Notes: generated by a model from the sequence alone, not told the origin. DNA of 64,000 nucleotides from Litorimonas sp965205225 (GCA_965205225.1 CBDBFZ010000002.1:620001-684000), one strand, 5' to 3'; counted from the stretch's first letter, positions 24,202-34,039 are shown. Translations and numbers: made by a program.

Positions 24202-24445
24202 TCAACCACGCGGCTGTTGCGCGGGCCCACGGAGCATATTTGGCGCGATCACTTCGACGTGAATCAGAATTTTGTGGCGCATGAAAGATAATTGATCGCC
24301 CAGTCAAATCTGGAAGTTAGGTTTGGTGATGCCCCTGTCTTGCCCACCCGAGTCAGGCGCAATCGACCCTTACCGATCAGTGCCTGGGCTTCATGGCGCG
24401 TCTTGGCAGACGCGTTCGGAAGAGCCAGATATCAAGGCGGCACAT
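24202..24445 (-). pseudogene. S4-domain RNA-binding protein (Hsp15-like), frameshifted
   Basis: From the ATG at 24445 the minus strand reads CRLDIWLFRTRL, then in the next frame KTRHEAQALIGKGRLRLTR, then in a third frame GDQLSFMRHKILIHVEVIAP and LRGPAQQPRG-stop. All parts of a small S4-domain protein are present in order, but two frameshifts separate them. In related bacteria this gene lies between the helicase and fdxA, as here. Confidence 0.75.
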
Positions 24446-24462
24446 CTATGAGTTCGGGTCAC

Positions 24463-26860
24463 TCAGGAGCCGTCGCCCTTTTTGTTATCCGGTTTGCCCT
24501 TCAGTGCAGCAAGGGCGGCAAATGGTGAATTTTCAATTGACTTGCGTGGGCGCGGAGCCTTGCCAGCAGAATAATCGCCGCCCTGACGTTCCTGACGTGA
24601 TGGTTTTGATCTGCGGTCTTTAGCGTCACGCCGACCTTTACCTTTTTTCTGATCATCGCCAGTGCGGTGTCCGCGTGCGGGCCGGGATGGTAGTGTCCAA
24701 TACTCAAGGTTGGGTACATCACGTGATGTCCCATCTTCCAACTGTTCGCGCGGCACATGGGCGTTTAATGCGGGACGTGTTCGGTCACGCTTTGGCTGTT
24801 TCGGTGGCTTAGCCGTGAGAAAAGAGTTGGCTTTGGGTTCATCTGGTTTGGCGCTATCAGGTGGTTTAACGTCGGCTGATGGCTGAGTCTCGGTTATTGT
24901 TTCAGGCGGGTTTGGGGCCGCCTCAGACGGGGCAAGTACGGGGTCTGCAGGTTTCTCCAGAGGTGCTTCCGCCGTAATGGATTGAAAGCCGAGTGCGCTC
25001 AGGACGCCCTGAATTTCTTCGAATGAGGCGCCCAGCAAGGCAAGCATTTCTGACATGATCTGAAATGTCGGGCGCTTTGGTTTTTCGACGGCAATCTTTT
25101 CGAACTGCCCCTGCGCATCACGAATCTGCGTAGCTAGGCGGTTGAGAATATCGAATCGCACAATGCGCGGCCCAACGGCCTTGTACCCTGCCAGAGCAAG
25201 CGCGCCGCGGCCAAAATTATCCGACTTCAGATCCCCATCATTCGGAATAGACGTGACGCCGGCAAAGGGAATGAAAGGCTTGCAGTCACCGCCCGCGCCA
25301 AAGGCGATGAGCAGGGATAGAAGTCGCGCCGGTTTTGGTTTGGTCAATTCCGGCATATACACATTATACCGCCCAAACTGGACACCGACACTGCGTAGAT
25401 CACGCCGTTCTTCCGGCAACACATCTCGCACGGCTTTGCCATGCTGCCGGCGATCCAGAGAGCCGTGATGTTTGAGCAAAAGAAACGCAAACTTCTTGGA
25501 CCCAGCCAGAACGTCCGGTTTATCCTGCATCTCTTTGAGTTTCTTCAGCGGGGCGAGGTGCGTCGCAACTTCTGCGCAGAGATAGTCGCGCATCCGGTCT
25601 TCAGCCAGTTGCCGCAATACAGGATTGCCCAGATCTCCGCCGATCACTTCGACATCGGGCGAGAACACAGATCCAGATTTGACGATCCGTCCAACCGACA
25701 TCCCGCCCCAGAGAATTGCGCCCTGATCCGACAGGGTGAAAATAGCGTTCTGACCCGAAGATAGCGATGTCAGGCGGCGGTCAACCTCAGGCGTCACAGC
25801 CTTGATGGCCGCTGCCTCCAGCGCTTTGGTTTCCAAGTCTGACGCTTCTGCGTCTCGGGTAAAACTCAGCCCGTCAAGCTGACCAATATGATGACCGTCG
25901 ATAAAAACCGATCCGTCATCTTTGATGGACGCGTCCATGAGGGCTCCCGATCCGATTCCTTTAATTCGCTTAGATGTCCGGCGATCAACGAAACGGGCGA
26001 TCAGGCCTTCATAGAGTGCATCGGACAGACGGTCTTTGACCGCGCGTGCCCTCCTGCGCCCAATGATCGGGATCAGGCATCCAGCTGAATTTAGCCGCGC
26101 AATACGTCCAAGTACGGATGTTCGCAAGCCGTGCAGACAAGGCATCGACATCGCCGCTCGTATCGTCGCACCGGGCAATCTTGCGCGCCATGAAGTCATC
26201 GGACTGGCGGCTACCCCCATCATCAGTGTGCGATAGATATCCTGCAATAGGCGGACATGGGCATCGATAGTCAACTTCCGAAAATCCGGCAGCTGACAAA
26301 CGTCCCAGAGTTGCTTGACCTGCGCAGAGACGCGAACACCGTTGGCAATTTTTGGAATCATCATCAGTTGTTTCAGTTACAATTCATCCTCCGCCCCCTT
26401 AATCCAGCAACTGTTTGGTTGGTCGCGGCGTATGCAAGGTTTCAACCAATGGAGTCAGAGATGAAAAATTGAGGTCCGAACTCCGCCATTCCGCATAGTT
26501 CAGAATCTCGCAGTCGTGCCGCGTAATCCGGTCAACGAGTTTCTCTGCCATAGGCGGATAGTCGCCTGTCATACCGAATGTGCCGTCCTCACGAAAGCGA
26601 CCCGCTCGCCCCGCGATTTGCGCAGCCTCCATGGCCGTCAGATCATGGCCGTCAGATACTGTCGTCGGCGACCATCATATTTGGACAGGCTGGCAAAAGC
26701 GATGTGATGCGTATCGAGATTAAGACCCATACCGACAGCGTCAGTCGCGACCAGGAAGTCAACCTCTCCTCTCCGCTCCGGAACAGCTCTGCCTGTGCAT
26801 TGCGTGTGCACGAACTGAGACTGCCCATCACAAATGAGCGCTTCTACATCTTTGAGCAAC
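24463..26860 (-). pseudogene. Suv3-like DEAD-box helicase, N-terminus lost and frameshifted
   Basis: The minus strand first reads GEVDFLVATDAVGMGLNLDT and HHIAFASLSKYDGRRRQ (near 26770-26660). In another frame it reads AAQIAGRAGRFREDGTFGMT (near 26600). These are helicase motifs V and VI. The long frame 26364-24463 (633 residues) is the C-terminal part, ending in the usual basic tail and FAALAALKGK. A shifted patch near 26050-26200 hides LSARLANIRTWTY in a different frame. The ATP-binding motifs I-III are absent. In relatives this is a single protein of about 1000 residues preceding the S4 gene and fdxA. It cannot be a working helicase. Confidence 0.75.
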
Positions 26861-27409
26861 TCGCAGGAGGAGCTACGTGGTCAGACTTGGGCAGCTGATC
26901 AGGCGGTTTCAGATCTCACAGACATGCTTGTTGCAGATCAGACAGCGGCAGGGACATATTCTCAGAACGACCTCAGTTTGAGAGCGGGTGGGATTGACGG
27001 GTCGTCTGTCGGCCAGAATTACAGCTCACAGCGCGGCCAATTCATAGGTTCGACAAGATCGGCACCGGGAATGGATGATCAGCTGGCGATGTTGCAGGGG
27101 GTCCCAGGCTGAATTACCTCATCTCAAGAGAGTGTCGCGGGGTTCAATCTGGATAGAGACAGCCTCTATGCGGAACATAGGTCAGGAGACTTCAATTCTG
27201 CTGAAACTCATCCGAGAGCTGAGCTTGATGTGCGGTCACAGACCTGGTCATCGGGTATAGAGCCTGTGTCTTCAGCCGTCGCTACTGCCGACGATGACAT
27301 CTCGCATATACCTAAGGCCAGAAGTGTCGCGGATTACGTAGCAGAGTCCAACGCAGCCGCCGAGAAAGGCCGGCAGCGTCGTCCCGTGCCGGGACGACCT
27401 ACGGAATGA
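26834..27409 (+). pseudogene. unidentified protein, one frame split by TGA
   Basis: A single + frame runs from 26834 to TGA at 27407-27409, with one internal TGA at 27110-27112. The first part reads QEELRGQTWAADQAVSDLTD and LRAGGIDGSSVGQNYSSQRG. The second reads SSQESVAGFNLDRDSLYAEH and RSVADYVAESNAAAEKGRQR. Composition is even and protein-like across the stop, suggesting one gene of about 190 residues with a point nonsense mutation. I recognise no family. Its end overlaps the next start (ATGA). Confidence 0.4.
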
Positions 27410-27567
27410 GCTATTATGGAGGCTTTGGTCAACCGAATAACGGTGCGAGTGTGAACGATAATCGTCCAAGTGCCTTAGCTCCATCTACACCTATACCCGG
27501 TGGGTTCGGAGATGCTTCGATCAACAGTGACGGTCTTCGTGTCCCACTCGGAGGCCGGAACCGGTAA
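27406..27567 (+). CDS. 53-residue Gly/Asn/Pro-rich small protein
   Basis: It starts in the ATGA shared with the preceding frame, which indicates translational coupling in the original operon. The protein begins MSYYGGFGQPNNGASVNDNR and ends FGDASINSDGLRVPLGGRNR. There is no signal peptide, cysteine or membrane segment. No family is recognised. The survival of a coupled frame inside a decayed region makes it worth noting. Confidence 0.4.
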   Translation: MSYYGGFGQPNNGASVNDNRPSALAPSTPIPGGFGDASINSDGLRVPLGGRNR

Positions 27568-27975
27568 CCTCAGAACAGATCCGGCACCTCACCACGCTTG
27601 CTTGGAACCGCAACACAAGCAAACTGTTTCGCGGCGGCGAATTCTGCGGTGCTTTCAGCAGTAATGCCCGATATCCTCGAGAGATCACACTGGCTTGACC
27701 AAGAGTTGGGGGCAGGTCATGACGTTCGCCATGCGAAGGAAGCATTTGTCGGTATTGTAGACCCGTTCGCGTTTCTTGAGTGTTGGGATAACATTGCCAA
27801 GGACTGTCGCACGACGGTCCATCTCTCCCCCGAAATGTGAAACCAGCTTAGGTAGAAGGCTCATATCGACATATCGGCCAAGATGGGTCGTTCCTGTCTG
27901 GTCTGTCAGTCGATAGGCGGTTGGCATCTCGGAATTTAGAATCTACCAGAGAGGCATGATAAACCTTGTCACCAT
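27568..27975. other. undetermined region between gene scraps
   Basis: Open frames exist on both strands (27598-27840 on +; 27685-27927 on -, containing GRYVDMSLLPKLVSHFGGEM), but none has a recognisable family or a good ribosome-binding site. The minus-strand frame looks the more protein-like. It is probably a fragment of a lost gene. Confidence 0.3.
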
Positions 27976-28041
27976 TGGGGCTTCATCTATATCGCCGCTA
28001 TCGTAATCTGGCTTAAATAATTGATTCTTGTCTACGAGCTA
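27976..28041 (+). mobile_element. right-end remnant of an IS427-group element
   Basis: The + strand reads G-F-I-Y-I-A-A-I-V-I-W-L-K-stop followed by TTGATTCTTGTCTACGAGCTA. This matches the last 13 codons and the terminus of the complete element at 22463-23328 (GFVYIAAIKIWLK, ATTAATGCTTCTCTACGACCTA). Only the end survives. Confidence 0.75.
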
Positions 28042-28056
28042 GTCATTCAGTCCAGT

Positions 28057-28342
28057 GCGATGAGGGAAGTTTATATGTTTAAGCCTTATGATTCTTCAGC
28101 TTTGACATCAGCATTACGTCTGTACGGCCTGCAATATGATCTGCAACCAGATTCGCTCAAAGGCTTTTCAGAGACATTGCAGCCCCTATCCTTCAGCGGT
28201 TCGACACTGATAAATCCGGTATTCTCGTCGGATGCCCCAATTCTCGACTCCGTATCGTCTGCGCCGCCGAGCAGACCGTCCTGTCCAAGCCCGTCCACCT
28301 GCGCCAGCTGGTGAGTGAGGTGGATCGGTTGATTGCGGCGTA
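28057..28342 (+). pseudogene. possible response-regulator receiver fragments
   Basis: One + frame contains YMFKPYDSSALTSALRLYG. After a frame change near 28210, another reads QTVLSKPVHLRQLVSEVDRL and stops at TAA (28340-28342). K-P followed by a helix is how receiver domains end, so these may be two receiver C-termini, or one rearranged. A hairpin (CCCGC-T-CGCC/GGCG-G-CGGG, 28356-28378) follows and may be its terminator. The assignment is weak. Confidence 0.3.
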
Positions 28343-28440
28343 ACTCATAAAAACACCCGCTCGCCGTAAGGCGGCGGGTTGTCATGGCGTTTTCATAATC
28401 CCCAAAGGGAGAGCGGCCTCAATGGCAGACATGGACACAG

Positions 28441-28497
28441 GGCATACAGCAAAACAGCCCTATTGGGCATCTATGAACGAGCCGGGCGGGTCATATA
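28441..28497 (+). mobile_element. IS1595-type transposase scrap
   Basis: The + strand encodes A-Y-S-K-T-A-L-L-G-I-Y-E-R-A-G-R-V, close to the AYGKTTLFGIYERAGRVY of the complete element at 11210. Nothing before or after matches, so this is a short relic. Confidence 0.65.
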
Positions 28498-28811
28498 GTG
28501 GCCATAGTCTGCGGGCACGGGCGTCGAGTCGCAATGGCGAGAGAGACCTGCATTCTGTAAACTTTGCCCATATGATGCTTGCTTCACTTTCGTCCCGCCG
28601 CCGGGTCAGTAGTTGACCATCAACCCAATGCTCCCTGCCCTTGCCACGCCAATGCTGGCCTTTGCTCCCGTCGCAAGAGCCGAGAATACTCCGCAACCGA
28701 TTGGCGATGAATTCTGTCTTTCCATTGACGGTGTCAGTGAAACACTTGATTAACAGCCAAGCTATGTGACAACACTACAGTCAAACAATACCCCATTTGG
28801 AATGTAGGACC

Positions 28812-31800
28812 ATGCCAGCCATGTTTAAGACCATATCAACCCTGTCACAGGAAACCCGGACCCCGATCGACACTGACGGGGACGGCATCCCCGACCGGTT
28901 CGAGGTCGACACTGACGGGGACGGCAATATCGACCGGATTGAGTTCGACCGCGATAATAACGGCAATATCGAGCAGATCGCGCATCTGGATGCGGAGGGT
29001 CGCTGGGTGCAGGTGGATGGGGATACGGACGAAGACGGCAATATCGACCGGATCACTCACTACGCGTTTGACAGCGACGGCAACCGGCGCGTGACCCGGA
29101 GGGACGCCGACCTGGACGATGACGGGAATATCGACCGGACGGTCCACCTGGATGCGGAGGGTCGCTGGGAGCGGGTGGATGGGGATGCGGACGATGACGG
29201 CATTATCGACCGGATCACTCACTACGCGTTTGACAGCGACGGCAACCGGCGCGTGACCCGGAGGGACGCCGACCTGGACGATGACGGCAATATCGACCGG
29301 ATCACTCACTACGCGTTTGACAGCAGCGGCAACCGGCGCGTGACCCGGAGGGATTTCGATCTGGACGATGACGGCAATATCGACCGGACGGCCCATCTGA
29401 ATGCGGACGGTCGCTGGGAGCGGGTGGAACGGGATGACGACGATGACGGCACCATCGACCGGATCACTCACTACGCGTTTGACAGCAGCGGCAACCGGCG
29501 CGTGACCCGGAGGGATTTCGATCTGGACGATGACGGCAATATCGACCGGACGGCCCATCTGAATGCGGACGGTCGCTGGGAGCGGGTGGAACGGGATGAC
29601 GACGATGACGGCACCATCGACCGGATCACTCACTACGCGTTTGATGATGGCGGCACCCGGCGCGTGACCCGCAGGGACTTTGACCTAGACGATGACGGCG
29701 TTATCAACCGGACGATCCACCTGAATGCGGAGGGTCGCTGGGAGCGGGTGGAATGGGATGACGATGATGACGGCACAATCGACCGGACGGTTCACCGGAA
29801 TACGGACGGCAGCAACACCCTGAATCGGACCGATTTCGACGACGATGGTGACGGCACAACCGACCGGAGCGAGTTCTACACTCAAAATTCGGACGGTAAC
29901 CGGGACCGGGCCAATTTCGACGATGACGCGGACGGCACGATCGACCGGTCCGAGACCTACACATATGATGATGACGGCAACCGAACCCGGACCGATTTCG
30001 ACGACGACAATGACGGCACAACCGACCGGAGCGAGTTCGACGATGACGCGGACGGGAACATCGACCGGGTCAACGTCACGGAGAACCGGATTGCGGCCTA
30101 TAGAGCACCGGATGCGGATGGCGACACTCTGGTCTATAGCCTGTCCGGGACGGATGCGGCCTTGTTCACGATTGACGCCAATACAGGCGAGGTCAGTTTT
30201 ATAGAGGCGCCCGACTTTGAGGCACCGGGCGATGATGGTGGGGATAATGTCTATGACATTATCGTCACCGCGTCCGATGGTACCAATAGCACGAACCACG
30301 ATGTCGCCATCACGGTGACAAATGAAAATGACAATATACCGGTTTTCACCTCGCCCGCCGCTGCCAATGCGCAGGAGAACCAGTTTGCGGCCTATGAGGC
30401 GGCGGCGACGGATGCGGATGGCGACACTCTGGTCTACAGCCTGTCCGGGACGGATTCGGCCCTGTTCACGATTGATGCCAATACAGGCGAGGTCAGTTTT
30501 ATAGAGGCGCCCGACTTTGAGGCGCCGGGCGATGATGGTGGGGATAATGTCTATGACATCACCGTCACCGCGTCCGATGGCACAACTGACACAGAGCAGG
30601 CGGTCGCCATCACGGTGACGAGTGAAAATGGCAATGTACCGGTCTTCACCTCGCCCGCCGCAGTCAGCGTAGCGGAGAACCAGACCGCAGCCTATATGGC
30701 GGCGGCGACGGATGCGGATGGCGACACTCTGGTCTACAGCCTGTCCGGGACGGATGCGGCCCTGTTCACGATTGATGCCGCTACAGGCGAGGTCAGTTTT
30801 ATAGAGGCGCCCGACTTTGAGGCGCCGGGCGATGATGGTGGGGATAATGTCTATGACATTATCGTCACCGCGTCCGATGGCACAACTGACACAGAGCAGG
30901 CGGTCGCCATCACGGTAACGGATGTCAATGAGTTGGTTCCCCTCTCCAGCCTGGACGGCAGCAATGGCTTCATCCTCAACGGCATCGATGGGGGTGATAG
31001 TTCCGGTAACTCCGTCTCCTCGGCGGGGGATGTCAATGGCGACGGCTATGATGATCTGATCATCGGGGCTAGGTACGCCGACCCGGATGGGGACAGATCC
31101 GGCGAGACCTATATCGTCTATGGCGGGGCGAGCGCGCCTGGTACGAACGGTGTGCTGGATCTATCAGCGCTGGACGGCACAAACGGCTTCATCCTCAACG
31201 GGATCGACGCGGGTGACGAGTCCGGCTTTTCCGTCTCGTCTGCGGGGGATGTCAATGGCGACGGCTATGATGATCTGATCATCGGTGCCTACAAGGCAGA
31301 CCCGAATGAGGACAGTGCGGCCGGCGAGACCTATGTGGTCTATGGCGGGGCAAGCGCGCCGGGCACAGGGGGCAGGTTCAATCTGTCGGCGCTGGACGGC
31401 ACGAATGGCTTCATCCTCAACGGGATCGACGAAGAAGACCGTTCCGGCTTTTCCGTTTCGTCGGCGGGGGATGTCAATGGCGACGGTTATGATGATCTGG
31501 TCATCGGGGCCAGGTGGGCCGACCCGAATAGCAGTTATGCCGGCGAGACCTATATCGTCTATGGCGGCGCCAACGCGCCGGGCACAGGGGGCGTGCTGGA
31601 TCTCGGCGCGCTGGACGGCAGTAATGGCTTCATCCTCAACGGGATCGACTTTGGTGACCAGTCCGGCTATTCCGTCTCGTCGGCGGGGGATGTTAATGGC
31701 GACGGCTATGATGATCTGATCATCGGGGCCCCTTTTGCCGACCCGAATGGCATTAATGCCGGCGAGATCTACCTGGTCTATGGCGGGGCGAACTCGCCGG

Positions 31801-33383
31801 GCACGGATGGCGTGCTGGATCTGTCGACCCTGGACGGCAGTAACGGCTTCATCCTCAATGGGATCAACTTGGGTGACAGTTCCGGTCGGTCCGTCTCGTC
31901 GGCGGGGGATGTCAATGGCGATGGTTATGATGATCTGATCATCGGGGCCAGAGGAGCCGACCCGAATGGATTTGATTCCGGCGAGACCTATGTCATCTAT
32001 GGCGGGGCGAGTGCGCCGGGCACAGGGGGCAGGTTCAATCTCTCCGATCTGGACGGCAGTAACGGCTTTATCCTGACCGGGATTGACGCGCGTGACGATT
32101 CCGGCACTTCCGTCTCCTCGGCGGGGGATGTCAATGGCGACGGTTATGATGATCTGATCATCGGAGCCAGAGCAGCCGACCCGAATGGGGACAGTTATGC
32201 CGGCGAGACCTATGTGATCTATGGCGGGGCGAGCGCGCCGGGCACGAATGGCGTGCTGGATCTCGGGGCGCTGGACGGTACGAATGGATTCATCCTCACC
32301 GGCATCGACGCAAGTGACCAGTCCGGCTTTTCCGTCTCGTCCGCGGGGGATGTCAATGGCGATGGCTATGATGATCTGATCATCGGGGCCCCTGGCGGTC
32401 CGGGCGAGACCTATGTCATCTATGGCGGGGCGACGGGGACGGAAAGCCTGACGCCGGTCACGGCGTCAGGCATGGCGGCGGCGGATAATTTCACCGGCAA
32501 TGCTGGCGATGACAGTTTTACCGCGATTGCCACGGATGATGTGGTGCGCGGCGGCGCCGGCGATGACATGATCAGCGTCACCGCGCTTGACTTTGCGGCG
32601 ATTGATGGCGGCACCGGCCGGGACAGCTTGGTGCTGGACGGGGCCGGCCTGGCGCTCGACCTGACCGGGGCGGGCCATGCCGGCGTCGACAGTGTCGAAA
32701 TCTTTGACCTGTCCGGCACGGGGGCCAACAGCCTGGTGCTGGACGCGCTGGCCGTGTTTGACGTAACGGAAGAACGCGCCGGCGGTGTTGCGAGCCTCGA
32801 CGTGCTGGGTGATGTGGATGACAGGGTTGATCTGAGCGGTAGTTCATTCGCCCTGACCGGGACGGCGGCGGAGGACGGCGTCACCTATAATGTCTATAGG
32901 GACGGCAATGCGCAGCTGCGCGTAGAGGACGGGGTCAGCGTCACCCTCGCTGCTACGGGGGCGCAAAGCGCCCGATTCAAAACTGACACCAAGATTGACA
33001 CCAAGACTGAAACCGGGATCGATCCCGTGGCTGACCCCAGAACTGACACCAGAACTGATCCCGAGTCCGGAACGAGGCTGGACGAGGCGCTCATGAACTC
33101 CGACCCACTCATGAATAATGATCCCTGGAATAATGATCTATGGGACGGCTTATGGGCGGACGGGGTCAGGAGCCTAGATCAACCAGTTCATATAGACGAG
33201 GATGCTATCCTCATTCCGCTTTCAGACTCGCTTTCTTTCGGTCCACTCGCATCAGGCCCGCTTCAGGGTCCGTGGGGAGTGATATACTGGCCCGGGCTCG
33301 AAAACCATCCGGCGATGCAGAATGATCTCGCCATGATCCTGCCAGAGATGGAGATTGTCACCGCTTATATGGAGGGTTTCTAA
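28812..33383 (+). CDS. giant Ca-binding cadherin/FG-GAP repeat protein
   Basis: About 1523 residues from the ATG at 28812; a TTG at 28797 is also possible. Layout: residues 15-415 hold thrombospondin-type-3-like D-x-D-x-D-G repeats (DTDGDGIPDRFEVDTDGDG and many more). Residues 415-710 hold three cadherin-like repeats (LVYSLSGTDAALFTIDANTG each). Residues 710-1200 hold seven FG-GAP/integrin-alpha-like blades (SSAGDVNGDGYDDLIIGA each), enough for a beta-propeller. Then come RTX-like GGAGDDMIS and GGTGRDSLVLDG, and an acidic tail ending EIVTAYMEGF. There is no N-terminal signal peptide, so type I secretion through the C-terminus is likely. The probable role is a calcium-stabilised surface adhesin. 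No transporter genes are adjacent. Confidence 0.85.
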   Translation: MPAMFKTISTLSQETRTPIDTDGDGIPDRFEVDTDGDGNIDRIEFDRDNNGNIEQIAHLDAEGRWVQVDGDTDEDGNIDRITHYAFDSDGNRRVTRRDADLDDDGNIDRTVHLDAEGRWERVDGDADDDGIIDRITHYAFDSDGNRRVTRRDADLDDDGNIDRITHYAFDSSGNRRVTRRDFDLDDDGNIDRTAHLNADGRWERVERDDDDDGTIDRITHYAFDSSGNRRVTRRDFDLDDDGNIDRTAHLNADGRWERVERDDDDDGTIDRITHYAFDDGGTRRVTRRDFDLDDDGVINRTIHLNAEGRWERVEWDDDDDGTIDRTVHRNTDGSNTLNRTDFDDDGDGTTDRSEFYTQNSDGNRDRANFDDDADGTIDRSETYTYDDDGNRTRTDFDDDNDGTTDRSEFDDDADGNIDRVNVTENRIAAYRAPDADGDTLVYSLSGTDAALFTIDANTGEVSFIEAPDFEAPGDDGGDNVYDIIVTASDGTNSTNHDVAITVTNENDNIPVFTSPAAANAQENQFAAYEAAATDADGDTLVYSLSGTDSALFTIDANTGEVSFIEAPDFEAPGDDGGDNVYDITVTASDGTTDTEQAVAITVTSENGNVPVFTSPAAVSVAENQTAAYMAAATDADGDTLVYSLSGTDAALFTIDAATGEVSFIEAPDFEAPGDDGGDNVYDIIVTASDGTTDTEQAVAITVTDVNELVPLSSLDGSNGFILNGIDGGDSSGNSVSSAGDVNGDGYDDLIIGARYADPDGDRSGETYIVYGGASAPGTNGVLDLSALDGTNGFILNGIDAGDESGFSVSSAGDVNGDGYDDLIIGAYKADPNEDSAAGETYVVYGGASAPGTGGRFNLSALDGTNGFILNGIDEEDRSGFSVSSAGDVNGDGYDDLVIGARWADPNSSYAGETYIVYGGANAPGTGGVLDLGALDGSNGFILNGIDFGDQSGYSVSSAGDVNGDGYDDLIIGAPFADPNGINAGEIYLVYGGANSPGTDGVLDLSTLDGSNGFILNGINLGDSSGRSVSSAGDVNGDGYDDLIIGARGADPNGFDSGETYVIYGGASAPGTGGRFNLSDLDGSNGFILTGIDARDDSGTSVSSAGDVNGDGYDDLIIGARAADPNGDSYAGETYVIYGGASAPGTNGVLDLGALDGTNGFILTGIDASDQSGFSVSSAGDVNGDGYDDLIIGAPGGPGETYVIYGGATGTESLTPVTASGMAAADNFTGNAGDDSFTAIATDDVVRGGAGDDMISVTALDFAAIDGGTGRDSLVLDGAGLALDLTGAGHAGVDSVEIFDLSGTGANSLVLDALAVFDVTEERAGGVASLDVLGDVDDRVDLSGSSFALTGTAAEDGVTYNVYRDGNAQLRVEDGVSVTLAATGAQSARFKTDTKIDTKTETGIDPVADPRTDTRTDPESGTRLDEALMNSDPLMNNDPWNNDLWDGLWADGVRSLDQPVHIDEDAILIPLSDSLSFGPLASGPLQGPWGVIYWPGLENHPAMQNDLAMILPEMEIVTAYMEGF
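29309..29632 (+). repeat. 162-bp tandem repeat in the Ca-binding region
   Basis: Two consecutive 162-bp units appear identical base for base. Each encodes 54 residues with two D-x-D-x-D-G-type motifs and the phrase THYAFDSSGNRRVTRRD. Related, less exact units occur from 29058. Such identity at the DNA level points to recent duplication. Confidence 0.75.
30065..30930 (+). repeat. three 300-bp cadherin-domain repeats
   Basis: GCGACACTCT recurs at 30121, 30421 and 30721, exactly 300 bp apart, within near-identical 100-codon units. Each unit encodes one cadherin-like domain. Confidence 0.85.
30940..32430 (+). repeat. seven FG-GAP repeats of about 219-222 bp
   Basis: GATGTCAATGGCGA (one copy GATGTTAATGG) recurs at about 31029, 31248, 31470, 31689, 31908, 32127 and 32349. 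Each unit encodes D-V-N-G-D-G-Y-D-D-L-I-I-G-A, the calcium-binding loop of one beta-propeller blade. Confidence 0.85.
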
Positions 33384-33667
33384 CCAGCGGACCGGACCCA
33401 GGACAAGGTCATGACCAAGACCGAGATCAAGACAGAGATCAGGATAGAGTCGGGGACCGTACCTGCCGGACAGACCTAGGTGACGTCCGGGGTCGATCTG
33501 TCACGCGGGGTTTCACCGAGTGGCTGGCAACGAAACGGCTCGGCCTTGCGCGACATAGTCAACGACACGCTGACGCAAATCCCGGGACATCACTTTGGTG
33601 ATGAAACACCGCCAATGTAAGGGGAATTAAAACAAAAGGGAATCCCTGAAATCAATAGGAGCTGAGC
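33384..33667. other. intergenic region with a folded-RNA candidate
   Basis: No gene is recognised. On the minus strand, downstream of zapA, GGTGTTTCA and TGAAACCCC can pair across about 85 bases that contain smaller pairings (TTGCG/CGCAA). In many proteobacteria the 6S RNA gene lies just downstream of zapA, so this is a candidate site, but I could not confirm a 6S bubble. Confidence 0.25.
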
Positions 33668-34039
33668 CTAATTCTCGCCTGCGTCCGATAACCGTTCCGC
33701 CAGTCGCTCAAGACGCTGAGCCGCGCTGAGCAGGGCCTCTGCGGCTTCGAGCTCAGTCCGGTCGCGGGCGTCAGTGGCAGCTTCGGCTTCGCTTTCAAGC
33801 AATTTGAGCCGCTTTTCCATCTGCGCTTCAAGCGAACCTTTTGGGTCTTCCATTTCGTCGAGCAGGGTAATTCCCGCCATGACCAGCAGGCGTAGATCCC
33901 CGATCTGCCTAAACTGATTGGCCATCTGCGCGACGCGCTCATCCAGCTTCTGGCCGAGCCGCATCAGCCGCTCTTCCTCGCCGGTTTCACAACCCAGACC
34001 GTAGGCGCGGCCATTGATGTTCAGGCTAACCTTACCCAT
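33668..34039 (-). CDS. zapA: cell division protein ZapA
   Basis: 123 residues from the ATG at 34039, with AGGAGG five bases upstream; the GTG at 34045 is less likely. The opening GKVSLNINGRAYGLGCETGE and RLGQKLDERVAQMANQF are the ZapA domain. The long helix DLRLLVMAGITLLDEMEDP and the following coiled coil are typical of the tetramerising tail. ZapA bundles FtsZ filaments at midcell. Its start overlaps the end of the upstream DUF4164 gene. Confidence 0.88.
   Translation of the reverse strand: MGKVSLNINGRAYGLGCETGEEERLMRLGQKLDERVAQMANQFRQIGDLRLLVMAGITLLDEMEDPKGSLEAQMEKRLKLLESEAEAATDARDRTELEAAEALLSAAQRLERLAERLSDAGEN

Noticed and set aside
28845..30299. Long minus-strand frames opposite the giant repeat protein
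   Set aside because: They are shadows of the repetitive D-G-D coding sequence. The + strand has clear domains and the minus-strand frames do not.
28990..32430. CRISPR-like array suggested by regular repeats
   Set aside because: The repeats are coding, 162-300 bp long and encode calcium-binding domains. There are no short repeats with unique spacers or cas genes.
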